Assembly (NCBI RefSeq): GCF_002844275.1
Contig: NZ_NXGX01000001.1
Coordinates: 1 to 64,000, forward strand
Length of the DNA stretch: 64,000 nucleotides
DNA from: Thalassospira lohafexi
Lineage (GTDB): Bacteria > Pseudomonadota > Alphaproteobacteria > Rhodospirillales > Thalassospiraceae
Reading direction: 5' to 3'
The notes under the pieces were generated by a model. That model searched no databases and was not told where the DNA came from. It was given only the letters and a program-made list of their open reading frames with translations. The translations under genes and the position numbers were made by a program. This document shows, piece by piece, positions 19,810 to 29,535 of the stretch (position 1 is the first letter of the stretch; each line of letters opens with the position of its first letter).

Positions 19810-20130
19810 ATGCAGACCGTTGCGGCCTATATCGCAGCAGCACTTGCCGAAATTGCCGGATGCTTTGCCTTTTGGGCGTGGCTGAAATCGGGCAAGTCGG
19901 TTCTGTGGGTCATTCCGGGGATTGCGTCGCTGATTGTCTTTGCGTGGTTACTCACCCGTGTTGATGCGGCCTTTGCCGGGCGGGCTTATGCGGCTTATGG
20001 CGGGGTCTATATTGCCGCATCTGTTTTCTGGCTGTGGATTGTCGAGCGCGCTGTGCCTGATCGTTGGGATTTAAGCGGTATGGCGATTTGTCTTGTCGGG
20101 GCGGGCGTCATTTTGTTCGCGCCGCGTTAA
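19810..20130 (+). CDS. YnfA/UPF0060 family small multidrug-resistance-like membrane protein
   Basis: A 106-residue protein with four predicted transmembrane helices and the family pattern [14 protein letters not shown] near the start, [18 protein letters not shown] in the third helix and [11 protein letters not shown] at the end. YnfA proteins resemble small multidrug resistance transporters and probably work as dimers in the inner membrane; substrates are poorly defined. ATG 19810 and GTG 19807 are both possible, with GGGG upstream. It follows the asparaginase gene by 37 bp and may be co-transcribed. Confidence 0.88.
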   Translation: MQTVAAYIAAALAEIAGCFAFWAWLKSGKSVLWVIPGIASLIVFAWLLTRVDAAFAGRAYAAYGGVYIAASVFWLWIVERAVPDRWDLSGMAICLVGAGVILFAPR

Positions 20131-20172
20131 TGCAAACGGCTGCGTTGCAGGCTGGCCTTGGTTGACCACGGC

Positions 20173-21396
20173 TTAGTCGTTGGTCAGTTGCTTGTATTTT
20201 CCCGAGACGATCCGCGCAATGCTGGTCCATTCCTCGATACGTGACGCTTTTCCGATCTGTTCGAGATAGGCCAAATCAATGTCGCTTTCGACCGCACCCC
20301 CGGCATCAATAATGGCGATCTCGCGGGTCAAATGTTGCGCGACATAGATTGCGGTAACTGCATTCATTTCCTTATGAGGCAAGTCCATCGGGCGGTGGTG
20401 ATAGGCAACTGCCTGAATAACCGGGGCAGGAAACCCCCATAACCCCAAAAGATAGGCCCCGATTTCAGGATGCCCTGCACCAAACTGTTCTTCTTCTGCC
20501 TTTTCAATCGGGATGTTTTCCTGTTCAACCCGGTCGGTCACCAGCTTCATTTCATCGGGGCGATTGGCATAGAGGATCAGGGTGCCGATATGGCTCAGCA
20601 TGCCGATTGATGGGACGGCATGGCACACTTCGCGCGGCAGTTTTTCATATTCGGCAATCAATGCCGCTGTGACACCAATTTGCTGGCTTCGGTGACATAG
20701 GCGTTTCAGGTTCGCCGCCTGATTTCTGGGGCCGTCAAAGCCGCGGTAAACGCCAATAAACAGTGCAAGCGCCTTAAGCGTCTCCATGCCGAGCATCCGC
20801 ACAGCATGGGAAACCGAGGAGACTTTTTGCGTAATGGCAAAATAGGATGAATTGGTAAGTTTCAGGACCTCGGTGGTCAGTGCAATGTCGGCTTCAACAA
20901 TCTTGCACACGCTTTCAGGCGAATAGTGCGGGGTGTTGAACAATGATTGAAGCTGCAGATAGGTATCGGGTGGAGACGCCAGACTTTTGGCATTTGCCAC
21001 CAATGTCCGCATCTCCGGGCTTTGCAGCCGCTGGCGCAGGCTAAGCGCATTTTCGATGCTATCAAGCAGGGTTTGATTGTCGCAGGGTTTGCTAAGGAAC
21101 TGATGCGCGGGGCCGATGGTCCGCAGATAGGAATCGTTGCTGGCGTGCCCGGTTAAAATGATCCGAACCGCATCAGGCTGGATTTTCTGCATTTCTTCCA
21201 GCAGCGCCACCCCGTCCATTCCCGGCATTTGAATGTCGGTGACAATGACATCAAAGGATTGGTCTTTTGCCATGCCGAGGGCCGCAGAACCGCTATTGGC
21301 GAAATGAAGGTTCCAGTCTGGCCGTAAAGTTTTCAGGCGCCGTCGGAGCCCCTGCAAAACGTTGGCGTCGTCGTCGACAAACAGAATGTGATGCAT
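20173..21396 (-). CDS. Response regulator with HDOD output domain
   Basis: The N-terminal receiver domain (about 1-120) has the acidic cluster DDD at 8-10, phosphoacceptor Asp54 (VTDIQMPGMDG), Thr82 and Lys103 (LSKP). The rest of the 407-residue protein is an HDOD domain (about 145-340), with LKLTNSSYFAITQKVSSV and AVRMLGMETLKALAL. HDOD domains are HD-like but usually lack catalytic metal residues and act in signalling, motility or cell-cycle control. No partner kinase is adjacent. It is transcribed away from the pentapeptide genes. Confidence 0.9.
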   Translation of the reverse strand: MHHILFVDDDANVLQGLRRRLKTLRPDWNLHFANSGSAALGMAKDQSFDVIVTDIQMPGMDGVALLEEMQKIQPDAVRIILTGHASNDSYLRTIGPAHQFLSKPCDNQTLLDSIENALSLRQRLQSPEMRTLVANAKSLASPPDTYLQLQSLFNTPHYSPESVCKIVEADIALTTEVLKLTNSSYFAITQKVSSVSHAVRMLGMETLKALALFIGVYRGFDGPRNQAANLKRLCHRSQQIGVTAALIAEYEKLPREVCHAVPSIGMLSHIGTLILYANRPDEMKLVTDRVEQENIPIEKAEEEQFGAGHPEIGAYLLGLWGFPAPVIQAVAYHHRPMDLPHKEMNAVTAIYVAQHLTREIAIIDAGGAVESDIDLAYLEQIGKASRIEEWTSIARIVSGKYKQLTND

Positions 21397-21768
21397 TGAC
21401 CCTGCGCAGCAATTTTGGAGAAAGCAATCTTTTGCAGATGGTCCTTGATCAGACGTATGACAAGGCGGCTTGGGGAACCCGCGACTTTGGGATTATTGCG
21501 AATCGCGCCAATACGGCCCACTTTAAAATTGGGAGGTGGCAACGATATCGTGTTTATGAGACTGCTGTGCCTATAGTCGCGCTGTCAAAGGTGCTGCCGC
21601 CCTGCGGGGTTGTATATGAGATAGCGTCTAAATATTTATAAACACGCGATATTTTTGGGAAATGTCAGATTTTGTAAGACTGTTGATGCGCGAGTAGGAG
21701 TAGACTTAAAGAATATTCTAATTAACGTAGAACAAGACTGTTAAATGACCGGGGATTCGGCCCAGTAA
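21397..21768. other. Divergent intergenic region, no gene recognised
   Basis: This 372-bp stretch between the HDOD regulator and the first pentapeptide-repeat gene becomes AT-rich from about 21600. I see no convincing RNA gene, riboswitch or conserved small frame; promoters for both genes should lie here. Confidence 0.4.
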
Positions 21769-23034
21769 ATGACATCACGCGCAGAATTAATTGATGGCAT
21801 TAAGAAGCACCAACTCTATGTGACGAAGCAGCCCGGGGGCCGTCGCATGCAGTTGCGTAATGGCAATCTGTCACGCATCAAGATGAGCAAAATCAGCCTT
21901 GAAGATGCCGTTCTGCCAGGTGCGAATTTTATTCAGGCAACCATCCGCGACGTCTGTTTTGATTTTTGTGATTTGTTTGGCACCAACTTTGTCGAAGCCG
22001 ACCTTGAAGGGTCAAGCTTTGTCCGGGCTGATTTGCGCGGTGCGAACATGGCGCGCGCCAAATTGCGCAATGCCAACCTTAAGGGGGCTGACCTTCGATC
22101 CGGTGTGATGGTGGTGGTTGACGGCGGGCGCGAAAGAAAAGTCAAACGCGCCACCGATCTTGCCAACGCGGATATGGAAGGGTCGATGCTTTCGGGGGCC
22201 AATTTTGCCGAAAGCAACATGTCGGGATCACGCTTGGTCGATGCAGACCTGAGCGACGCCAACATGTTTGCGGTCAATCTGGCGGGTGCGGATTTGACCG
22301 GGTGTAACCTGTCCGGGGCGAAGCTTAAAAACGCCAACCTCAAAGGGGCACGGCTTAAGGACAGCCTTCTGGTCGGCACCGATTTGACAGGGGCGAACCT
22401 TCGCAATGTCGATTTGGCCGGTGTTGATCTTTCACAGGCAAATATCGCCAATTCCATTGGCAGCAAAGCGGTTACCCCCTTGCCCGATGATATTCGAGAA
22501 TTGGTCAACGGCCATAGCGAATGGCTGGCCAGCAACGGACAGACCGGAACGCCTTTGAATGCGACCGGACGTGACCTGACCGAAATGGATTTTTCCGGAC
22601 TGGATTTATCGGCGGCCTGCTTTGATGACTGTATTTTGCGCAACGCGTTGTTCGTTGATACGATTCTTGCGATGTCATCAATGCGCAATGCAGATTTATC
22701 GCGTGCACGGCTGAACGGATCGATTTTGAACGGCATTCGACTGTCAAACGCAGTTTGCGCCAAATCTGTTTTTCAGGGCGCCAAGTTCGGCGGTGTCGCG
22801 CAGCTTGATGGTCAGGGTAAAAAAACCGGTTCGGTTTGGCGTGCGGACCTAAGCGGTACCGATTTCTCAAAGGCCGATATGCGCAATGCTGTTTTCGACG
22901 CACCGAAGATGAAAGGTGCCAGCTTGAAGAACGCCAATATTTCGGGTGTTTCTTTTGGTGATACCGATCTTGTCGATGTTGATTTAAGCGGTGCAAATAT
23001 CGGTGCAATCCTGACCGGAACCATCCCGGAATAG
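21769..23034 (+). CDS. Pentapeptide-repeat protein, first of two paralogues
   Basis: The 421-residue protein is mostly A(D/N)Lxx pentapeptides, which fold as a right-handed quadrilateral beta-helix. It has two such tracts (about 30-225 and 265-420). Each is preceded by a short head with a His, an aromatic residue and a glycine pair or Gly-Thr: IKKHQLYVTKQPGGRRM at the start and LVNGHSEWLASNGQTGT before the second tract, suggesting internal duplication. No signal peptide or membrane segment. It is closely similar along its whole length to the next gene. Pentapeptide proteins include gyrase protectors and scaffolds, but nothing here picks a function. The ribosome binding site is weak. Confidence 0.88.
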   Translation: MTSRAELIDGIKKHQLYVTKQPGGRRMQLRNGNLSRIKMSKISLEDAVLPGANFIQATIRDVCFDFCDLFGTNFVEADLEGSSFVRADLRGANMARAKLRNANLKGADLRSGVMVVVDGGRERKVKRATDLANADMEGSMLSGANFAESNMSGSRLVDADLSDANMFAVNLAGADLTGCNLSGAKLKNANLKGARLKDSLLVGTDLTGANLRNVDLAGVDLSQANIANSIGSKAVTPLPDDIRELVNGHSEWLASNGQTGTPLNATGRDLTEMDFSGLDLSAACFDDCILRNALFVDTILAMSSMRNADLSRARLNGSILNGIRLSNAVCAKSVFQGAKFGGVAQLDGQGKKTGSVWRADLSGTDFSKADMRNAVFDAPKMKGASLKNANISGVSFGDTDLVDVDLSGANIGAILTGTIPE

Positions 23035-23224
23035 GTCTCTGGCAGTGCCTTGCTATTGCTGGCTTTCGGGGTGTCATGCGATGCCCGATTAAAAACGAAT
23101 CCCCGACATCAAAAGAATATTACGGTTTTGCAAGGCGTTAAAAGCATTGCGTTACGGCGAAACTGTTGCATTCTGTCTGCTTAATTCAAGAATGGTAATT
23201 TAGCGGTCGGGGAATATTTGCAAG

Positions 23225-24499
23225 ATGGATTCGCGTTCAGATCTGATTGATGCCATCAAAATGCATCAACTGTATCTCAATCAAAAGCCAGGTGGGCGGC
23301 GCATGCAAATGCGCAGTGCCAACCTGTCGCGCATAAAAATGAGCAAAATCAGCCTCCAGGACGCCATTCTACCCGGTGCGAATTTCATTCAAGCGACCGC
23401 CCATAAAGTCTGTTTCGATTTTTGTGATTTGTTTGGGGCCAACTTCGTGGAGGCCGATCTTGAAAGGTCGAGTTTCCAGCGGGCTGATCTGCGCGGTGCG
23501 AACATGGCGCGCGCCAAGCTGCGCTACGCCAATCTGAGCGGCATTGACCTGCGTGCTGGCATCATGGTGATTGTCGAAGGTTCGCAGGAACGCCCGGTCA
23601 GTAAGGCCGCCGACATGACCAGTACCGATCTTGAAGGGGCGATGATGTGGGGGGCCAACCTGACCGGTGCCAGAATGTCCGGGGCGAGCCTTTCAAAAAC
23701 TGATCTTAGTGATGCGAACATGTTTGCTGTGAACCTTGAAGGTGCCGATTTAACCGGCTGTAACCTCAATGGGGCAAAGTTACGCAATGCGAACCTTAAG
23801 GGGGCAAAACTTGCGGAATGTAATCTGGTCGGTGCGGATTTAAGTGGGGCCAACCTTCGCAACGTTGACATGACGAATGTCGACCTGTCCCAATCCAATA
23901 CATCAAATTCAATCGGTGGTGGAACGTCGTCAGCGCCACTGGTGGACGATATTCGCGATCTGGTGAATGGCCATAGTGAGTGGCTGCTATCAGACGGAAA
24001 AAACGGTGCGCCCATGATTGCGGTTGGGCGGGATCTGACCGGGCTTGATTTTTCCGGTCTGGACCTGTCGGGGGCCTGCTTTGATAAATGTATCCTGCGC
24101 GGGGCATTGTTCGTCGATACGATCCTTGCCATGTGCTCCATGCGTGACGCGGACATGAAGAAAGTCCGTATGAACGGGGCTGTGATGGATGGCGTTCGAA
24201 TGGCCAATTCCGATTGCAGCGAAGCCATTTTTCAAGGGGTGAAGTTCGGCGGGATTGATCAGCGCGACAAAAAAGGTGTCAAGACAGGCACGATGTGGCG
24301 CGCGGATTTAACAAACACGAATTTTGAACAGGCCGATTTGCGGAACTCGGTTTTCGATGAAGCACAAATGAAGGGCGCAAACCTGACAAAGGCAAACGTT
24401 GCCGGGGTTGCCTTTGGCGACACAGACTTAAGCGATGTGGAACTTGAAGGGGCAAATGTTGGTTTGGTTCTGAACGGCAATATTCCCGGACGCAGATGA
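23225..24499 (+). CDS. Pentapeptide-repeat protein, second of two paralogues
   Basis: A 424-residue paralogue of the preceding gene, with the same order: head IKMHQLYLNQKPGGRRM, first beta-helix tract, second head LVNGHSEWLLSDGKNGA, second tract. Conserved non-repeat segments include SRIKMSKISL, VCFDFCDLFG and ALFVDTILAM. Differences are spread along the whole length, so the duplication is not recent. A 190-bp gap separates the pair, enough for an independent promoter, and a strong terminator follows at 24531. Cytoplasmic, function unknown. Confidence 0.88.
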   Translation: MDSRSDLIDAIKMHQLYLNQKPGGRRMQMRSANLSRIKMSKISLQDAILPGANFIQATAHKVCFDFCDLFGANFVEADLERSSFQRADLRGANMARAKLRYANLSGIDLRAGIMVIVEGSQERPVSKAADMTSTDLEGAMMWGANLTGARMSGASLSKTDLSDANMFAVNLEGADLTGCNLNGAKLRNANLKGAKLAECNLVGADLSGANLRNVDMTNVDLSQSNTSNSIGGGTSSAPLVDDIRDLVNGHSEWLLSDGKNGAPMIAVGRDLTGLDFSGLDLSGACFDKCILRGALFVDTILAMCSMRDADMKKVRMNGAVMDGVRMANSDCSEAIFQGVKFGGIDQRDKKGVKTGTMWRADLTNTNFEQADLRNSVFDEAQMKGANLTKANVAGVAFGDTDLSDVELEGANVGLVLNGNIPGRR

Positions 24500-24530
24500 T
24501 CACATCTCTGATCGATCCAGCGCAAAACGA

Positions 24531-24563
24531 AAAATGCCGCCTGTGACAGGCGGCATTTTGTTT
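24531..24563. terminator. Bidirectional rho-independent terminator
   Basis: A perfect 13-bp stem (24531-24543 with 24547-24559, loop TGA) begins in AAAA and ends in TTTT, so it can stop transcription of the pentapeptide genes and of argJ from the other side. Confidence 0.92.
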
Positions 24564-24599
24564 GTGCGGTTGGTCGTGGCCTTTGATCAGTTAAGGTGA

Positions 24600-25829
24600 T
24601 CAGCTACGGTAATCCGCATTGATCGAGATATAGCCATGCGTCAGGTCACAGGTCCAGACGGTGGCCGCCCCATCACCAAACCCAAGATCGGCAACGATAT
24701 CGATGTATTGACCCTTAATATGCGCTTCAACCGGGGTTTCATCGTAATCTTCGACGCGCTCGCCATTTTTGGCCAGCGCAATACCGCCAATTGAAATGGT
24801 CAGTTTGTTGGGATCAGCGGTGACACCGCATTTCCCAACCGCCATGACAATACGGCCCCAGTTGGCGTCTTCACCGGCAATCGCGGTTTTGACCAGCGGC
24901 GAATTTGCAATCGCCTTGGCGGCAATCTTGGCTTCTTTTTCGCTGACCGCACCTGTGACATTTACCGTGATGAATTTGGTCGCACCTTCGCCGTCGCGCA
25001 CGATCTGATGGGCAAGATCACGCAGTACGCCTTCAAGGGCGTCTTTGAACTCGGTCAATGCCGGGTCATCCATACCCGAAACGGCATCGTTGCCCGCCTT
25101 GCCGGTTGCTGCCAGAAGGACCGTATCGGACGTTGATGTATCGCTATCAACCGTGATGGCATTGAAGCTGCGGTTGTTGCAATCGGCCAAAACTGCCTGA
25201 AGAACCGCATGCGGGATGGCCGCATCGGTGAAAATAAAACCAAGCATAGTTGCCATGTTTGGTTCGATCATCCCCGATCCCTTGGCAAAGCCGGAAATCG
25301 AAACCGTGGTGCCGTTGATTTTCGCGGTTGCCGAGGCGCCCTTTGGGAAGGTGTCAGTCGTCATGATGGCCTTGGCAGCATCAAGCCAACTGGCATCATT
25401 GGCAAGCAAGTCGCCCATGGCATCGGTGATGCGATTGGCCGTGGTTGGTTCGCCAATTACACCGGTTGACGCGGTAAAGATTTCCGCTTTGTCACACCCC
25501 AGTGCCTTTGACGCAGTTTCGACCTTGTCTGCGACAAATTTCTCGCCAGCCTTGCCGGTAAAGGCAACAGAATTGCCCGCGTTGACAAAAAATGCCCGTG
25601 CGGTGCCACCCTTAAGGGCTTCGCGGCCCCAACGTACTGCTGCTGATGCGGTGGTCGATGTGGTGAACACTGCGGCAACCTGTGTGCCCGGATCAAGTTC
25701 GGCCAGAAACACATCCGGTCGGCCTTTGTAACGGATGCCAAGCGTTGCGGTGTGCAGTTTGACACCGGCAATGGCCGGCAGTTCGGGAAAGGCCGCAGGG
25801 GCAAGCGGAGAAACGGAAGTCGCACCCAT
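24600..25829 (-). CDS. argJ: Bifunctional glutamate N-acetyltransferase / ornithine acetyltransferase
   Basis: ArgJ transfers acetyl from N-acetylornithine to glutamate, recycling the acetyl group in arginine synthesis; bifunctional forms also use acetyl-CoA. The 409-residue proprotein carries the self-cleavage site in [11 protein letters not shown], where Thr194 becomes the nucleophile and N-terminus of the beta chain. Other signatures are [20 protein letters not shown] and the C-terminal INADYRS. The start at 25829 ([11 protein letters not shown]) has GAAGGA upstream; longer in-frame starts overlap the parvulin terminator region. A terminator at 25934 separates it from the upstream parvulin gene, so it is a separate unit. 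Confidence 0.96.
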   Translation of the reverse strand: MGATSVSPLAPAAFPELPAIAGVKLHTATLGIRYKGRPDVFLAELDPGTQVAAVFTTSTTASAAVRWGREALKGGTARAFFVNAGNSVAFTGKAGEKFVADKVETASKALGCDKAEIFTASTGVIGEPTTANRITDAMGDLLANDASWLDAAKAIMTTDTFPKGASATAKINGTTVSISGFAKGSGMIEPNMATMLGFIFTDAAIPHAVLQAVLADCNNRSFNAITVDSDTSTSDTVLLAATGKAGNDAVSGMDDPALTEFKDALEGVLRDLAHQIVRDGEGATKFITVNVTGAVSEKEAKIAAKAIANSPLVKTAIAGEDANWGRIVMAVGKCGVTADPNKLTISIGGIALAKNGERVEDYDETPVEAHIKGQYIDIVADLGFGDGAATVWTCDLTHGYISINADYRS

Positions 25830-25927
25830 TTGTATCATTTCCTTCAAATGGTGTTGGTCAAAGAGACATCTGTCCATCCTGCCGCAATGGTGGTGAAAAG
25901 CAAGCAACAGAACGGGACATTATCTTA

Positions 25928-25964
25928 AAAAAAAACGGGGCGAAGCAATGTGCCTCGCCCCGTT
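25928..25964 (-). terminator. Rho-independent terminator of the parvulin gene
   Basis: On the minus strand a 9-bp GC-rich stem (25935-25943 with 25955-25963) is followed by nine T residues (the A-run 25926-25935). It ends the parvulin transcript before argJ. Confidence 0.88.
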
Positions 25965-26010
25965 GGGAACCTGTTTGCATCAGAAACCTGATGGGCAAAG
26001 CCCGTATCAG

Positions 26011-26868
26011 TTATTCTTTGGTTTCTTCTGCCGGTGCATCGCCTTCGGCGGGCATTGGGGCATTGTTGACGATGTCTGCATCTGCGCGCAGGCTTTCAAC
26101 AAGATCGTCAATTGCCTTGCGGGTCAGCTCACCAACCATCTGCTGACGAACTTCTTCAAGCGACGGTTGGGTGCCTTCTTTTTTCTCTTCAACCATGATC
26201 ACATGCCAGCCAAACTGGGTCTGAACCGGTTCTTTGCTGTAGGTGCCTGGCTCCATGGCAAAGGCTGCTTCGGCAAATGGTGCAACCATGTCGGCGCTGC
26301 CAAAGAAGCCAAGGTCGCCACCATTCGGGCCGGATGGACCGGTCGATTTTTCCTTGGCGAGTTCGGCGAAGTCCGCACCGTCATCAAGTTCGGTGATGAT
26401 GGCTTTGGCGTCTTCTTCGTTCTCAAGCAGGATATGACGGGCGTGAACCTGCGGTTCTGGCTCGTTGGTTTTCAGGAATTCTTCGTATTGTTCTTTGATA
26501 GCGTCTTCGCTTGCCGATTTTGCGATTTCACGATCAAGGAACGTTTCGGCAATGACACGGCGTTCAAGTGCATCAACGCGTGCTTTGACTTCTTCGTCAT
26601 CGGCAAGACCGGCATCACGGCCTGCGATCATCAGCAAACGCTGATTGATTTCGCGATCAACGAGTGTCGGTTTGAGCATTTCAAACGGAAGCTGGCGATA
26701 CTGTTGCGGCAGACCCGCCTGGGTCGCGCGAACTTCAGATTCCAGGATTTCCTCACCATTGACCGTCGCAACGACCGGATCTTCGGTCGGTGCAGCGTCC
26801 TGTGCCATGACAGGGGAAGCAAAAATAACGGATGCCAGTGACGCGGCAAAAAGGGTTCTGCGCAGCAT
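26011..26868 (-). CDS. Periplasmic peptidyl-prolyl cis-trans isomerase (parvulin type)
   Basis: A secreted foldase that speeds proline isomerisation in proteins exported by Sec. The start at 26868 has GGAG six bases upstream and yields a clean signal peptide, MLRRTLFAASLASVIFASPV, with probable cleavage after MA22. A SurA/PrsA-like N-terminal chaperone region follows, then the rotamase domain (about 141-240) with VHARHILL, GGDLGFFG and FGWHVIMVEE. The acidic, alanine-rich tail is probably disordered. An in-frame upstream extension is unsupported. The gene shares its neighbourhood with secA and argJ, an arrangement seen in other alphaproteobacteria. Confidence 0.93.
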   Translation of the reverse strand: MLRRTLFAASLASVIFASPVMAQDAAPTEDPVVATVNGEEILESEVRATQAGLPQQYRQLPFEMLKPTLVDREINQRLLMIAGRDAGLADDEEVKARVDALERRVIAETFLDREIAKSASEDAIKEQYEEFLKTNEPEPQVHARHILLENEEDAKAIITELDDGADFAELAKEKSTGPSGPNGGDLGFFGSADMVAPFAEAAFAMEPGTYSKEPVQTQFGWHVIMVEEKKEGTQPSLEEVRQQMVGELTRKAIDDLVESLRADADIVNNAPMPAEGDAPAEETKE

Positions 26869-27200
26869 AGTTTCTCCAGACTTTGATTTCAAAGGGGGGA
26901 TAACCCCCATCGCCTCTCCCCACGGGTAAATCACATAAGGCTTTATTGCACAAGGCTTCCCCGTGGCGACTGCGGTTTTTCGCAAAGCATTCTGTCCAAA
27001 ATATGAAACGCTTATCTTTGCGTTTCATTATGTGGAGCAGAAGGGGGCTATAGAAAGGTCCTGAGCCTAGCCAGTCGCCGCCAAATCAGATAGCCGTTTT
27101 GGGCGATGAACGCAGCATCGTGCGGCAGTTGTATGAAATTTCAAACAGGCTAAGCCGGCCCGCCTGATGTCACGAGTGGACGAGGTGACCAAGGGGGGGA
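26869..27200. other. Intergenic region with a 9-bp hairpin
   Basis: Upstream of the parvulin gene and downstream of the EF-hand-like gene. ATGAAACGC (27003-27011) pairs perfectly with GCGTTTCAT (27020-27028). On the minus strand it is followed by ATATTTTGG, so it may be a weak terminator for the upstream gene. No further gene is visible. Confidence 0.45.
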
Positions 27201-28337
27201 TCAGGCTTTTACGTCAAAAAGAACTTCGCCAACGGTGGCAATGCTTCCGTCATCGCGGGTGAAGTGCGACGTTGCGACCAGATCGCCCCCAATAAGGCGC
27301 TGATCAATTGGCGTGATCATGGAAAGTGAAATTGATGTGATGCCTTCGTCCATCAGGGTTGCCTGTTCACCATTGGCGCGCAGCAAAATTAACGCACTGA
27401 AAACGGCGTCATTGGCATCAATCTTTCCGTCCTGATTGTCATCAAATTTGGCCAGTTCGGCAAAGCCGTCTGCGGCCCCGTTTTGATCACCAAACAATTC
27501 GGCGCCGTTATTGATTTTGCCGTCTTTATTGCGATCAAGGGCAAGAAGTGCGTCATTGCCGCGGATCCATGCGGTTTGATCAATGTTGCCATCGCCATCA
27601 ATGTCAAACTGTTGACCGTCCTGCAGACTGGTGATGTCGATGCCATTGCCGTCAAGGTCAAGGATAAGCGGGTCCTGCTGAAAGGCCTGTGCGATGTCGA
27701 TACGGATGAGATCAATCTGAGCACGGAATTCGGAAATAGAAATATTGGCTGTGCTGCCAATGCTTGAAAACCGGCTTTCAATTTGAGTGAGATCAATCTC
27801 GATTCTTTGCGACATGACACGAAACGCACTGACATCAATCTGGGTAGTACTGCCCGAAACATTTAGGGCAAGTTCCTTGGCCGTGATGGTTGCCCCCGAC
27901 CCATTCGCGCCCGAAAGAGCAACATCTTCGAGCGACCCACCGGTCATGGCATTGGCAATTTCGCGGGCCTTTTCGGGTGGGATGCCCATCATGGCAAGGA
28001 CGATAAATGCATCACGGTTCAGGCGTGTTTGTGCCTCGCTCAAGGCCGGTTTTAAGGCGTTAAATGCATCAAGTGGGTTTGTCTCGACCTGAAACACGGG
28101 CTGTCGGAACGCGGAAATGGCTTCTTCGAGGCGCTTGCTGGCCTCGATGCTCAAATCAATTTGATCGGCAATTGCGCGTTCACGCGCCCGATCATTCCTG
28201 CTGCCGCCATTTGCCGAGTTCGACATATCTGGTACATTTGCACCAACAGCACTTTGTGCCGCGGCATTCAGTGTCGCCGTTTGCGATGTCGACGGAGTGT
28301 TAAAAGACGGAGTGTTAAAAGTGGTGTGCTCGAACAT
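27201..28337 (-). CDS. Uncharacterised protein with EF-hand-like calcium-binding loops
   Basis: A 378-residue protein without signal peptide or membrane helix. The N-terminal third is Ser/Thr/Asn-rich, the middle is helical (ALDAF-like segment, MMGIPPEKAREIANAMTGG), and the last third carries D-x-D-G-x-G loops: LDLDGNGID, FDIDGDGNID, LDRNKDGKINNGAELFG and FDDNQDGKIDANDAVF. The LDxxxDGxIxNGxELFG pattern is common in RTX-related and type I-secreted calcium proteins. The start at 28337 has a consensus AGGAGG. It follows another unknown gene by 82 bp, with a hairpin in between, and together they sit between secA and the parvulin gene. Confidence 0.82.
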   Translation of the reverse strand: MFEHTTFNTPSFNTPSTSQTATLNAAAQSAVGANVPDMSNSANGGSRNDRARERAIADQIDLSIEASKRLEEAISAFRQPVFQVETNPLDAFNALKPALSEAQTRLNRDAFIVLAMMGIPPEKAREIANAMTGGSLEDVALSGANGSGATITAKELALNVSGSTTQIDVSAFRVMSQRIEIDLTQIESRFSSIGSTANISISEFRAQIDLIRIDIAQAFQQDPLILDLDGNGIDITSLQDGQQFDIDGDGNIDQTAWIRGNDALLALDRNKDGKINNGAELFGDQNGAADGFAELAKFDDNQDGKIDANDAVFSALILLRANGEQATLMDEGITSISLSMITPIDQRLIGGDLVATSHFTRDDGSIATVGEVLFDVKA

Positions 28338-28362
28338 TCAGCGCCTCCTTCCTGAAGGGCTG

Positions 28363-28387
28363 GGGATGCCGACATATGCGGCATCCC
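28363..28387 (-). other. 9-bp hairpin between two unknown genes
   Basis: GGGATGCCG (28363-28371) pairs perfectly with CGGCATCCC (28379-28387) around a 7-nt loop. No T-run follows on either strand, so it is more likely an RNA-processing or stability element than a terminator. Confidence 0.5.
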
Positions 28388-28419
28388 GAACGATTGATTA
28401 ACTCAGAACTTCCTGTTCT

Positions 28420-29535
28420 TTAGGCCTGAACGTCTTGTTGTTGGGTTGGATCAAGAACGGGAACGGTTTCACCGGTCGGGAACGAGAAGGTCGCACCATT
28501 ATCGTCCTGACCAAAACGGCCCATCGGCATCAACATATCAACCGTCAGATTAAGCTGCGGCTTGCCCGTACCATCGTCTGGTGCGGACTGGTTAATGCCA
28601 CGGACAATCAGGGTTGCCTGTTCCATGAACTGTTCGGTGATCTGCGCGTTGAGTGCGGCCATGCGTTCGGCTGCCAGTGCCTGACCAGACGCCGCTTCGC
28701 CGGAAGTCCCATCGGCGTTTTCACCGTCTTGACCGTTGCCATCCGTGCCAACCGTTGCGTTCATCAGCTCGCGGATAAAGTCAGCAACGCCGTTATCTGA
28801 CATGTCAAACAGAAGTCCGCCATTTTCGGCATTGGCTGGATTGCCAAGGACATCGACCAGCGAACCACCGCCAAGACCATCCATCACCGCACCAAGGGCG
28901 CCAAGAGCTGCCCCCATGCTGTTGCCAATGGCAATGGCTTCGGTGCGGACGACTTCGATCTTGGAGGCCTGATAGTTAAACGAAAACTCGCCGGTTTCGT
29001 TGTTGATGCTGATATCAAGCGACTGCACTGCCATCATCGCAGACTCGGACGTACCAACGGCCGAACCATTGGCACCGGCGTATGAAATTGCCGTGCGGCT
29101 ATGACTTGCGATGGCCTGATCAAAGGAAAATTCAAATTGGTCTTCGCCTTTTGCCGCATCGCGAATGCCGTTAAACATGGCATCGGTGGCGGCAATGGCG
29201 TCGTCTTCGGTCATACCCGAAAGCTGAAACATTTCTTCGACGCTGCCGCGGACAAGCTCAAGCGATACGTCGAGTGCGCGTTCAAACAGCTCGTCGGTGG
29301 TCAGCGGCTTGGTTGAAAGCCCCTTACCACTGGCCGGGGCCAGCTGTGCCGAATTGTTATGCGCGGCCAGCGCATCATCAGAAAGAGCAACCGGATCGAC
29401 CCGTTGTCGCGCGTTGGTATTGGTCTGCGCTGCATCCTGCTGGGTTTCGGTGCCGGGTTTTGTAAACTGCTGACGCGCATCCTGCAGGGCAGATTGCCCT
29501 TGTCGAAATGGATTAAGCGCGGAAAAATCGACCAT
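28420..29535 (-). CDS. Uncharacterised acidic protein
   Basis: A 371-residue protein I do not recognise. It starts MVDFSALNPFRQGQSALQDA after a strong GGAGG. The N-terminus is polar and low-complexity (Gln, Thr, Asn), followed by a helical region (LTTDELFERALDVSLELV), a beta-rich centre, a Gly/Ala-rich hydrophobic stretch (GNSMGAALGALGAVMDGLGG) and an acidic Asn/Gly linker. The DAIAATDAMFNGI segment resembles the EKAREIANAMTGG segment of the next gene, hinting at a distant relationship. No signal peptide. Probably first gene of a two-gene unit divergent from secA. Confidence 0.78.
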   Translation of the reverse strand: MVDFSALNPFRQGQSALQDARQQFTKPGTETQQDAAQTNTNARQRVDPVALSDDALAAHNNSAQLAPASGKGLSTKPLTTDELFERALDVSLELVRGSVEEMFQLSGMTEDDAIAATDAMFNGIRDAAKGEDQFEFSFDQAIASHSRTAISYAGANGSAVGTSESAMMAVQSLDISINNETGEFSFNYQASKIEVVRTEAIAIGNSMGAALGALGAVMDGLGGGSLVDVLGNPANAENGGLLFDMSDNGVADFIRELMNATVGTDGNGQDGENADGTSGEAASGQALAAERMAALNAQITEQFMEQATLIVRGINQSAPDDGTGKPQLNLTVDMLMPMGRFGQDDNGATFSFPTGETVPVLDPTQQQDVQA

